Source: Eucriotettix oculatus
Taxonomy: Eukaryota; Arthropoda; Insecta; Orthoptera; Tetrigidae
Assembly (NCBI GenBank): GCA_034510155.1
Contig: CM067377.1
Span: 44,416,437-44,480,436, forward strand
Reading direction: 5' to 3'
DNA: 64,000 nt
The stretch's first letter is position 1; each line of letters begins with the position of its first letter. The position numbers and the translations under genes were made by a program. Shown one piece after another: positions 44,720-55,644 of this stretch. Under the pieces are notes generated by a model that did no database searches, was not told the origin of the DNA, and was given only the letters and a program-made list of their open reading frames with translations.

Positions 44720-45020
44720 AAGCACCCAACAGAACTAATCTCCATAGATAAGGTATCTACGGCTATAATTTTTCTCTGTCGCTGTCTCAGCTATTCTTTT
44801 ACTTTGTAATTTTATCCTCGATTAATAAACTTCGCTTAACAGTAAGACATAGTTATAGTATATAATAAAACGTAGTCCCCTTTCGGAAAAAAATTCACGT
44901 GTGATGGTATTTGATGTTAATAAGTAGGGTACAATTTAAAATTAAGAAATTACATTAATCTGGGCTTCTTAAAAAGCAACAGGACGTGGCCGCGACTGTC
45001 AAATTTGTTCTACAATTATC

Positions 45021-45065
<45 letters not shown>

Positions 45066-46795
45066 CTCGGATACTCCAGGTTGTGGAAAGGCGAGTATTT
45101 AGGGAAGTGTAAACTCAGATGTTTCAAGACGTCATCTCACACTATAAAATAGACATTCGGTGTGATTTTATATCAATGAATTCCATAATATTTCTTCATA
45201 ATTATTATTTACTAACTATGCCAGCCAAATCGTTTGCACGGAACTTGGACAAATAGGTCCTTTTATTTTGTCCTAAAAAACTAAACAACAGGTGCAGAAT
45301 TTTGATAAAGTTGAATTCGTAGAATATATAAAAAGTTGCTATCCAATCATACAAATATACATTTATTTTTCATATACATATAAATATTCTTAACAATTTT
45401 TGAAGTTTATATATTTTTTATGGTAATTCTATCTCTGAAATGAAATTTTATTAACACCTTTCTTTATAATTAGGTGTTACATGACATATTTTTGCAATCG
45501 CCGATTTTATCTTTTTTATTTTATTTTAAAAATAAGCAATTACTAACTATTCAATATTACTTGACACGAAAAATAAAATCAATTAACATATACATCGAAT
45601 CGACAATCCAAAGAAGTCTAAGGGAGTTATCTCTCTGCCAACAATAGGTTAAATACGGCGCGAATCGTTTATGATTTAAAAAATATAAAGTGTTATTGAT
45701 CAAGAGTATGGGAAACCGGCATAAATCTCAATCTCGATGCGTGTATAGTACACGCAACCTTAGCCGAGGCATGTTTCTTCACTTTTTACATTAATATCTT
45801 CTGAACCCTTCAAGATATCTAAATGAAACATGCACGAAAATTTAAGTTGAACCTCTTGTTTTAAATTTTCAAGTTTTCTTTGAAATCCGTTGTAGCCTAT
45901 TCCAGACAGGTTTCCAAAAAGAGAGACACTTCAATTTTAATTATTGGTATACATAAATCAAACACGGGCTTCGGCCCGGGGTCAACTCCGACCAACCCAT
46001 GGAGGAACGATGTTTTCCCTTTATCAACTTATTTACTCAACAATGTTAGCTGTTTCCTTTTATAAAACCCCTTAGCGAAGAACTCGTACAGTAGGATCGC
46101 AAACAATTTCATTTTTTTAAAGTAACGGCATCGTAGAATTTAATATCACTTTAAGAATTGTGAAGTAGAAAATTATTTTCTCAGTCATCAATTCACTTTT
46201 ACTTTGTAATCATAGGCTGTTGTGTAGTTAGCGGTACAAATATATCTACCGGGCTGCCAAAGAAAGTTTATTCCCAATGTTATATAACTAAACATTATGT
46301 TTCAAGATTGAACAGTTATGAAAAAATTACTTTTTTAATTATCTATTGCATTCCATACTACTCATATTTTTTTGTCACTAAGCATTTCAGTTCCTGATTC
46401 TATTAATGGCGCAATCTGACATGAAACCAAAGTTATTAGTTGGGATGTATTTAAAAAATTTATTCTCTAATATTTTGATGTTCGTAAATGCAAACCTTAA
46501 TTGAAAAAATAATTTTTTTAAATTAAAAAAAAATTGCAAACATTAGATGTAAGAAAGGCGTTTGAAATTATAAGGAGTAAAGTTTCGTTCGCGACATGAG
46601 AATGAGACAATAGTATGATAGTAAATGTATAACGAGTTCGTTTTATGAGCTTCAAAGCTGATTCTGAATCAAGAAAAGAATTGCCTACAAAGGACCATAG
46701 TTACACTACAATCGAATATTTTATTAGCCTTACTGAGAAAATGTAATTAATGGGGCTTAACGACTGTTTAATGCTAACACTTGTGCCATTGTTAC
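44720..46795. other. Unique A+T-rich DNA, no gene seen
   Basis: The stretch includes an (AT)n run at 45,024-45,062. No domain-bearing frame or element end was found. Confidence 0.5.
45024..45062. repeat. (AT)n microsatellite
   Basis: Nearly 20 uninterrupted AT units. Confidence 0.95.
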
Positions 46796-46799
46796 TGTA

Positions 46800-47275
46800 A
46801 TTCAGTACATTGACTATCTATTGCAGGCGTAACCATGGACAAAGGACAGGCAGGTTTGCATTCAGAGATCCAAAGTACGTCTTGTCTCTATGCATAGGTC
46901 CACCGGAGTCACACGTGTGCTTGCGAAGAGAGGGGAACCAACTTATCCCAGGCTCGAATACGAAAAAATATAAATATATCACGCGCTACGCGGCAGGGGG
47001 CGACTAAAAACCGATTTATCACCGGAAGAAGAGGATAATATTATTACAGTTGGGCCAACTGTTAATGATTCCAGAAACTTAATATGTAAATGCTGGAACA
47101 ACGAACGGCATGGTCGAGGTAAAAAAGGCGAGGGGCGTTGGAGGACGCATCTCTACAAATCAAGAGGCTGGCCCTCCCCGCTGCTGCCACGCCCCCTCGC
47201 CAATTATGGAACATGCAACAGATTCTCGCCTCGGCCACTTCAAATGCAAATTCTATCAATGAATCCAGTTTTTGC
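46800..47275. promoter_or_regulatory. G+C-rich island with octamer-like sites
   Basis: A unique block has two G+C-rich halves. It includes ATGCAAAT at 47,244-47,251, the POU-domain octamer, and ATATGTAAATGC near 47,083. Frames of 65 codons on each strand lack domains. The octamer is expected a few times by chance in a window this size, so the evidence is mild. Confidence 0.32.
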
Positions 47276-47279
47276 CTTC

Positions 47280-50030
47280 ATTGTTCGCTTTCATGTTGAC
47301 GAACACGTTTTAGTTAGTAGTATATTTGCTGAATCTGTATTAGCTAAAACTAAATCATAATATTAATTTCAACAGATTTAAATACCTAAGTTCAGGATCT
47401 GTAAAACACAGCTTTATAATATATTAAATATTCATATACTTGTTCTAAAATATGTTAAAAAATACATTATTTAGCATAGCGCCTATTCTAAAAGTACAAG
47501 GATTTATAATTTGAATGTTGCATATAAAATTTTATACCATTTTATACGAAAATAATAAAACCACTAATCCGGTTTCAGATATAAATGAGTTTATAAACCC
47601 TTATAACGAGTAGTAATGAAGTCAATTAATGACATTTTACAATAAACAAAAATATTACCCAAAAATGTTTGAAAATATTCATTTTTTATATTTTCTGAGG
47701 GAGAGAAAACGATGTACGTGCCTACAGAGAGTATGAGTGTCAGTTATTAAGAATAGTAACTGTGAACTCTGTAATTGATATTATATGTGCTGCATTTTAT
47801 TAGTAATTATTGTGTTACACTTTCGTTTGGTCAGTAACATATCCTTCATGCTCAAAAAAGAGTCTGAATACATGCCAGGTAATTAATATATTGTAATTAT
47901 TTGACTCGTTAATTAGAGGGGGCAAAGGCAATTTGACGATTATAGAATTACTTAGACGTATTATTTATAGTAATTAAAAGCCTTAATGATGCACTAAAGT
48001 GGTAATTAGCGTAGTGTGCTCTAACTGAAGGAGACATTTAGCGAAGTTTATATCCTCGATACTAAAAATTAGTTGATTTTTCGTTCATCTTATTCTCCTC
48101 AATTGTTTACTGCTCCGATGAGTAGAAAATTAATAGGTGAACTCTTAAAGTTCGTATCTTATCAAAACGGTGACTATTAACTTTTGAAATATATCGCCGA
48201 TCTTTTCTGAAATGACTATCTGATAGTGAGTTAATTATTCTCCTAAAAAATAAAATTTCATTCTAAAGTCAAAGATCACAAAGAAGTAGGTCTTTTTGTG
48301 ATTGAAAAATATTTGCTATACACAGTATAGATTCAAACCACTGTTATTTCTTAATGAATAATATGCTAAACAGTTCAATTTTAATACGGCCCACATGCAG
48401 TTTTAGGACCATCGAACATCAGACACGAGAACAGGGCAAGTTGCAAAATATAAAGGGAATTACAGTCCAAGTAAGTTCATCAGCCGAGACACAAGCACAT
48501 CTAGGTTCTTGACTTGCCTCGAAAAGAAAGATAAATAATTTTCGTTGCAAGGGAATCGATTGGCTAACGTCCGGAAATTTTGTTTTGGCGCTGAAAGTAA
48601 ATTATGGTTTTGCCAATTAAGATTTATTTCACTCAGGCCGTTAATGTATCAAAATCTATTATTAAATGCTGAAAGAATGTTGAGTTCAGTTTTTCTGTAA
48701 CTTTGATTAAATTGATTGTCACTAAATTGTGTAAACATTTTTCTTCTTGTTAAATAAATTGGAAAATACCCGTTTAGGAAAATGCCATTATGTATATCGA
48801 ACTCCTAACATGAATTTCAAGATCCTTAAAGGTGCGGAGCGATGTTTTCTATGCATATTCCTTCTTAAATAAATAAAACCTTTTTTTATTTTTCCATACA
48901 TATTTATTTTTTGTGTCGTCAATTTGGTAATCATAAAGAATAAATATTTCCACACTGCTTTCATTTATCTCAAAGTTTCTTTAATTAATATGTGTAGACA
49001 CCGATTGAGTATTATTCATGTTTTATAATATCCTATTGACCTATTGCCCTTGATGGGCGCTGTATTACGACGTAATCAGCGCAGAAGCTAAACACAAATA
49101 ATTAAAATTTGCATTTTATAAAGAATTCTGATAATATTATTGCGTGGCATTATATAACAGTAGTTAACACAATTAGAAAAGTTTTTTCTATTTAATAGTC
49201 ATTGAAAAATGAATGTCTATATATCAATGATTAGTTAAATGACATTACTTATAGCTTGGAACAATTTCTAATTACTGCGGAGTTTTAATAATACATATTT
49301 TATCCTGCAATTCAGCATTGAAAGGTATGTAAGAAAATGAGATGGAAGGTATTCGTTCTGAATTTTAAATGGAATCGACGGCGTAACTCAGTGCATTAAA
49401 TTTAATAATGAAAGATATATATAGAATTGTACTGTTAATAAAAGTAAACATTTGCCTGTGGTTAAAATACTCTGGATCAATGACTGTATATTACTTCTCT
49501 GATGGCTGGCTACGTTGTAACTCTACGTGTATGAAGACCAAACTTATGGAGAAGTGATTATGAAGACAGCGTGTTAAAACTCTTCGTGAAAAGATCAAAT
49601 CTGACGGACGGAACGTATTATTAAACGCTAATTACATCCAACAAGTAGCTACCTTTTTTTAAAATGGAAGTATTATAAACATCAACTAAAGAAGATGACA
49701 GTTTGATAAACAATTTGGTACTAATATGCTGTTTCGTTTTAGTTCCTCAAATTTAACGAGGAGAATATATTCTCGCTGTCTCTTCTTTAAAGTCAGTCGC
49801 ATGTCTTCACCAATGACCGTAACTAATCAATTCAAACAGCCACAACTTATTATTTAATATTATAGTAAGTTACTTGGAGAGTGATAAAGTTGTGACCAAT
49901 CTCTTGCAGCATTGCATAATTACTCGCTGCCAATATTGACCTAATGTGTTGCTGCTGTGGATTACGGTAGATCATGTATCACTATTGGTAGTTGACCCCA
50001 TATAATCGGCTTCATGCAACACCAATCAAA
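47280..50030. other. Unique A+T-rich DNA, no gene seen
   Basis: No frame of interest, RNA gene or repeat end was recognised in nearly 2.8 kb. Runs of A and T are frequent. Confidence 0.55.
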
Positions 50031-50079
50031 ACCACTTTGTTTGTTCAATAATTATTGTCCTAATATTAAATTTAATTGT

Positions 50080-50770
50080 GAATTAGAAAAAGAATGTTCT
50101 TATAATTTTCTTGAAGTTTCTGTTGTTGATTTCATAACATACGTTTCAATTTATACCATAAATCTACTTATTCTAGTAGAGTGCTAAACATTTTTATCTA
50201 ATCATCCAATGAACCAGAAAAAAGCTATAGTTTTTAGGCTTCTTGACAAAGCTTTACTCTGATCTTATTCTTGTTATCATTCGACGAACCTTAAATATGA
50301 ATTCAAAATTTTATTTTTTAATTAGTAAACTAATATTCTCATATGTAAACTAATATTCTCATAATTGGGTTCCTAAATCTGTTTCTAATAATAATATGGA
50401 TTTACCCTGTTTTGACCATTTGGGTAGAATATTATAAATATTATTTAATCTGCAAACCTGTCAATTATTTATCTTTATTTCATAAAAAACATAAAGTCAT
50501 TACTTTTGACTGGCATAATGTTTTTTATAAAACTTCTTATAAAAACTGTTCTTTTTGATACATTGGTCAGATTAAGAGATCTATGTCAATTAGAATTAAG
50601 GATCATAAGGCCAATTTAAAATTTCCTTCATAAAAACACTCCCCAATTACTAAACAGTTTGGAAAGAAATCATTCTTTTAATTTTGATAATACTATTGTT
50701 GCATATTAAAATCAACCAATTTACTGTCAATATAAAACATGACACTTTGGAACTAAACAAATTATATGAT
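50080..50770 (+). pseudogene. Penelope-like RT C-terminus and GIY-YIG endonuclease
   Basis: With frame changes the text gives ELEKECSYNFLEVSVVDF, then SIY, then YHKSTYSSRVLNIFI, then SNHPMNQKKAIVFRLLDKAL. This follows the Penelope RT pattern (PFLDxxV ... SxYRKPTxTxRYLxFxSNHPxxHKxxVxxxLxxRA). Further on, SYKNCSF, a stop, YIGQIKRSMSIRIKDHKANL and KHSPITKQ correspond to the CxxxYIGxTxRxLxxRxxEHK endonuclease block. The second cysteine position is lost to phenylalanine or a stop. At least two frameshifts and several stops make it inactive. A 20-base tandem duplication (50,325-50,364) lies in the linker. Confidence 0.8.
50325..50364. repeat. Tandem duplication of 20 bases
   Basis: GTAAACTAATATTCTCATAT is immediately repeated with one change at its last base. 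Confidence 0.9.
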
Positions 50771-51224
50771 GGTTTATTAAATTGTCCTGGTTAATTTCAT
50801 CGTTTGGCTTTGTGTGTATATCTTTAGTTTATTGACAAGGACCGCAATGGATAGCCGAAACGTCTACTTTATGTTTAAAAACTTTCAAAATTTTGTGTTT
50901 GTCTGTTATAAGGGTCGTTAATTCTTCATATGTTTTAGTTATTCCTTTGTTTCCACTGAAAGTCAGGAAAATTTGTAGAAGCAGTCACAGTTCTTATTTA
51001 CGTTCGTATAATAAAAGTTAATGTTGTAAATGCACACAGACTTGGTCTAGGCGAATGTTTTACATTGGCTAAAGTAGCTCATAAATTAAAAGGATATTTA
51101 ACGAATCCTAGTCCAGATTTACAAAGATCTAGTTGCATAAACATATTTTTTCGAACGTTTACCAAATGTTTCCAAGTTGTTTGTTTTTATTAAAGTACTT
51201 TAAGTAGTCCGCACTTATTTGCAG

Positions 51225-51565
51225 GTTATCTACGACAAAGCAAGAGTTGGTCGCGTCGCCCCTGCGCGTCGGAGGAGCATTCGTCACTAGGAGCGACATA
51301 TCGGCAGGGTCCGTGGCCGTAAATCGAGCCGTTATGTTAATGAGAGGACATTTGCAAGGCCGTTCATCACGCTGCTGCCGCTCGATACAGCATATGCGAG
51401 CCCATCGCACTACACATGCCCTGCAAAATCTGCTTCTGCTTGCCCACGACCTCCAACTATTCGGAATCACTTCTCATACGACTCCACGGACTCCCTTAAC
51501 TTATGCTGCATGTGGGAACAAACCTTACAAAACGATCTCAATCTTCAAACTTCACTTAGGCTAAG
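51225..51565. promoter_or_regulatory. G+C-rich island
   Basis: A unique block richer in G+C than the flanks, containing GTTATGTTAATGAGAGGACA and CATTTGCAAGG. Frames of about 105 codons on both strands have no domain. It is a candidate conserved non-coding element by composition. Confidence 0.3.
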
Positions 51566-51569
51566 GAGT

Positions 51570-52085
51570 ATAATGAAGCTTTATATTAAACTGATGTAAT
51601 AATAAATAATGTCAGTATTGTTGCTGCAGTTTCAACGTTACTTATCACTAATTCGAAGATTACTTTTCATCTTAATAAATATTAATTAGGTTAATTATTC
51701 CCTCTCTCCAATCCCAGTTAACCTTTTCATCTACTTCCATGAAACCAAAAACCGTTTTGTTCTCAGACTGGAAAAAAACAATAAAGAGTTACTACATGTA
51801 AAATTAATTGTTAACATTCCTATAAATATAAATAATTCAAGAACTGTTTTATTTGTGACTTTAAAGGTCAATTTGTAACACATACAATTATTTACCTTAC
51901 GATATTTCTCTAAATGTGATATCGACATTTTTATTTTAGTCAGTGCAACTTTCTTTTGTTAGTTCTGTTTTTTGTTCAGGAAAAATCTGAATCCTTCCAA
52001 ACAAAGACTGTCAAACACGCATAAAAATGACATTCTTCTAAGTACATGTGGGTTACGTTTGTAGCGCAGTAGGACCCCTCCCTAA
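51570..52085. other. Unique A+T-rich DNA, no gene seen
   Basis: Only short frames; nothing recognised. Confidence 0.5.
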
Positions 52086-52089
52086 TTTT

Positions 52090-52330
52090 ATTTGAATTTT
52101 TGAGGCAACTAAAGGTTCAGCAAGAACATTATGGCTCGGCGAAAGGCAGGTAAGCAGTGGTTTTTCCCGGCGCACGGCTGCCGGACGGGGGGCATGCCTG
52201 ATTGCGGATTTATAATACTAAGCTTGTTTTTCTTAAGGAAAATTCACCCTTCAAAATTTCCGAAGGGGACTTTTCCCTGTGTCATGGAAAATTTCCCGAT
52301 CTGGACAATCGATTCATGAGGATTGGCGGA
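52090..52330 (+). other. G+C-rich island with a possible short first coding exon
   Basis: An ATG at 52,131 opens MARRKA and runs into CAGGTAAGC at 52,147-52,155, a good splice donor. That would leave a 19-base coding exon. A basic MxRRK start is typical of some zinc-finger repressors (SALL/FOG/BCL11 type, MSRRKQxxP), but the Q and P are not visible here. Without splicing the frame continues 62 codons with no domain. The exon idea is speculative. The island may be just another G+C-rich element. Confidence 0.2.
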
Positions 52331-52334
52331 ACAA

Positions 52335-53975
52335 CATCACGTTGGATAGCGTTTTCCCTATGAGAAGGGGTATACGAAATAACTGGGAGGCGAGAAGCTG
52401 AAAAATAGGCAGAATGGTTCTAGACGTTAAGAGGGTGAGGAGGCATAGGAGGAGAGTTGTTCAAGACGTTGAGAACGCGACGAGGCAGAGTACGTGTGAA
52501 TTATTGCATTTTAGTGAGAAGTTATTGAGAACAAGAAAGCCAGAGGGAATAAGGAGGAAAAACTAAACAGTCCCAAGTTCATCCCACTTTCCGCCGGAAG
52601 AGGGAAAATCTACAATTCAACCTGAAGGATAAAGGAAGTTCGGATCGCCTAGTAACCTGCATCAAGAAACTAATGAAGACAAAACAGGTTCATCAAATGA
52701 ACGAAATCTCTGCTACACGCGGTTACCCCGATGAGTAGTTAATCCTGATTTTAAAAGTCGTGCCCTTCAATTAATTCATTTCTTTGTAATAGCAAGCAGG
52801 ACCCCTTAAAGTGATTGTTTTTATAAATAAAATTATTATATTATATTTAAAGCGCAAGTAATTTCATTAATAATTTAAATAAAAACTCCATATTCATTTA
52901 CACGTTCCTCTTTAAATACACCTCTATTAATACCAACTTGAGGCTGTTTGAATATTAATATGAAAACGTCGATTTCATCTTACAGTGAAAATGATATTTC
53001 TAATATTTATAATTTAAACAGAAACTTTATTTGCTTGCAGGACGTATGTTATTATATTTCAAAATTAAATTAAAGTAAAATTTCACAGAAGCTCCCAACA
53101 TCAGTGTGTGGTAAATGTGGGTCCCCATGACTATTAGTAATCCTTGTTTTAGATTTTCAGGTTTCTACATCTGAGTAATTTTGTATTAATTTAAGTAAAT
53201 TTTACGTATTAATTAAAATTGTAATTTCACCTATTTCCACTTCTGTATACTTGTCACAAATCATATTTCCTCAATTAAAGAGAGTGACAGAAAGTAAATA
53301 TAAACCAATTTAACACCATATATACCTTTTTATCTTTATCCAATAAAGTGATCTATTTATATACTAAATTGGTCAAAAACAGATGCAACGCTTCCAATCG
53401 AAGCTCAGTCAAAGGCTTTTAAATTCAATTTAGCAGATCAGAATCTAAAAATCTCTACCGTCAGGGGAACAAATCTGGGACATCACGCTTTCCCGTCATA
53501 TCGCCTATTAAATAGTTTGAAAATAGTCAGGTTAGCGAAAATTTTGTATCATTAAATTATTAGTGTCTGTGTCTCCCAACCCTTCCCCTAGATTTATATT
53601 ATACCTATATATACAACTGTAGGAAAATATAGTGACCTATTATAAAAATTGAACATAATTCTCTTAGTAAAACACACTACTTACCAATATACGTTTAACA
53701 AGTATGTTGTGAAACCCAATCAATACCAATTCACCATTTCAAACTCATTACGTATAAAAATGGTTAACACATTAAATCTGTTTTTAATTGGTGCAAAAAT
53801 ATAGTCTTCCCGGTGCGTTAACCTTAAAAGAAAAATGGTGACAATCCAATTAATTTTTAAGATGAAATAAATTAAAGCACGTCGAAAACAAACAACTTTG
53901 CCCACTGTTTCGGTGTATTCTTTAAAATTTCTAATTCTACGGAAGTTTGATTTTAGAGGTCTCTGAGCTTTTATT
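52335..53975. other. Unique DNA, purine-rich then A+T-rich, no gene seen
   Basis: 52,335-52,630 is purine-rich on +. The rest is A+T-rich. Nothing was recognised. Confidence 0.5.
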
Positions 53976-54607
53976 GTCACGCTGGTGCTACAGCTGATTC
54001 CTCGATTTCCAGGGTCGTTGCTGATGATTTATTCGCTTTGTCAACAGGGGCGCCAGCTATCGATTATGTTAGCAGCAGTTCATATTGGACTCAATAGACG
54101 TTGTTGCCAGGAATATTCGGTTCTAGTTTTTTAAGGATGTAAGATAGCCGCGTATACTGTATTTCGGTCTTATCACAAATTGCTATGGGAACCGTGTGTA
54201 CTTCGGCGGTTTAAGGTTTAATAGACACCAAAATCAAAATTATTAAGAAAACTAAACTGTCTGATTATGATTATTAGCTGTACGCTCCTGATATTTTGAT
54301 AAATAAAAACTGTAAACTGCAAAAATGTTAAATTGTATTATTATGAAACGACTGTAGAAGTTCTATTTTACTATCAATTATATTTTATTAGATACTTACA
54401 AATGTGTTCATATAATTATTGATATATCAATCAAGAAAAGACTTCCATGTTGCAATTAAGTACAGTTCAACATATAAATCTTCTTCTCATTCTCTTCCAT
54501 GATATATGCAAATATGTGATCAATTAAACAATGATACTTCCGCACATATTCTTTCCTTCCTCCGGTTTGTTGTGGAAATATCAAAGTTAAAAAATAATGC
54601 TCGAATT

Positions 54608-54679
54608 GGCTGGCTTCCTCTCCCTAACACATCCCCTCATTTTAATTCTCTTCCTATGCTATTAAAGGTCAGTTGCCAG
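54608..54679 (-). repeat. Dispersed repeat A, copy 5 (partial, inverted)
   Basis: The minus strand reads GGCAACTGACCTTTAATAGC, then ATAGGAAGAGAATT. The copy at 40.55 kb has CCTTTAATAGC then ATAGGAAGGGAACT. Only the beginning of the repeat is present. Confidence 0.6.
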
Positions 54680-55014
54680 TTTCTAGATCTCTCATGCAGC
54701 ATGTTATCAAAAAGAAAAATTCTATACGCGTAATTAATTTCATGGACAGAGTTGTCAAACCACGTAAAAAAATTGACGTTAAATGGTGAGCTTATATGTA
54801 TCTCATGCTTTTTCGTTTTATCCAAGCTTTGTCTGTGCGTAAGTCTGAATATTAATTACCCCATTCATTTATTTGTTTTTGTATCGCCTGGGTTGAATTT
54901 TGTTATAAAAATAAATTTTGTGTTTTTCTTTTTCCACAACGTGCTTGGTCGTATTTAAAACAGTGAGAAATAAAAATATTGTCTACCTATAAAAGTGAGG
55001 GAAAATAACTCGCC

Positions 55015-55640
55015 ATTGTGCTCCAATAATAGGATAGCAGAGGCTCCGCAGTATTATTTGCGTGTCCCAGATCCAGGAGTGCTGACCGAGTCACGTGCAG
55101 CGCGCCCCTGCTGGCTACGCTAACTTTATTTGCACTTCATTTTCTGCTGAAATGGGAAGTGTCCCCATCTCTGTCTGCACAAAGGGGTGCTCGCCCTCGG
55201 GTTTCTATTATTATCCGTCCACCCCCGCCCCATCTGGAAACCCATCAAGTGCAATCGTTTAAAAGAGAGTAAAATGTGTTTCTGGAGTATGTTGCTTTTC
55301 ATGCGCGCAGCAGGTGACGATAACAACTGCGCTGCCCCGCGTGGTGCCGCCATTGTGCGTGGCCGACGGACGCAATCTGTACGCGCTAAATGGGCTGCTG
55401 CTGTCGCTGCCTCTGCCTCTACCACTGCCGCTGCCTCGCCCGCTGTCTCCAAATACCTCCTGCGATAATAGACTTTCGCGACCCTCCGCGGCTAAATAGC
55501 GGCGATCAATCTTCACGTATCTCGCGCCGAGCCGCTGCGAGATCGGCGCATCATCGCTTCGCTCAAGCAATGCGTTTTTACGAATGTTCCTCCACGCTTC
55601 TTCTAGCACTAAACATTCCATCACTTGGTAATTAATTTAC
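55015..55640. promoter_or_regulatory. Large G+C-rich, CpG-containing island
   Basis: This is the longest G+C-rich block in the window. It contains TCACGTG (an E box, 55,091-55,097) and a CTGCCNCTG-rich stretch at 55,388-55,443. Six overlapping frames on both strands stay open; the longest is 121 codons on -. The alanine/serine-rich translations come from the GCN-type repeat. I see no domain. A promoter, a 5' exon or a conserved regulatory block are all possible. The extent and CpG content make it the best place here to look for a transcription start. Confidence 0.35.
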
Positions 55641-55644
55641 GGAA

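Larger units (their letters stand above)
50040..50935 (+). mobile_element. Penelope-like retroelement remnant
   Basis: The 3' portion of a Penelope-like element: the end of the RT domain, a GIY-YIG endonuclease remnant, then a 3' region with TTGACAAGGACCGCAATGG, ATAGCCGAAACGTCT (50,832-50,865). The last block is the stem-plus-GAAACGTC signature found repeatedly in this window. The 3' tail (TTTTGTGTTTGTCTGTTATA) resembles the sequence at 58,565-58,590. The 5' half is missing. Confidence 0.75.

Noticed and set aside
55259..55624. 121-codon minus frame and overlapping plus frames
   Set aside because: The frames overlap on both strands and derive from a CTGCC-type repeat, so none is preferred as coding.
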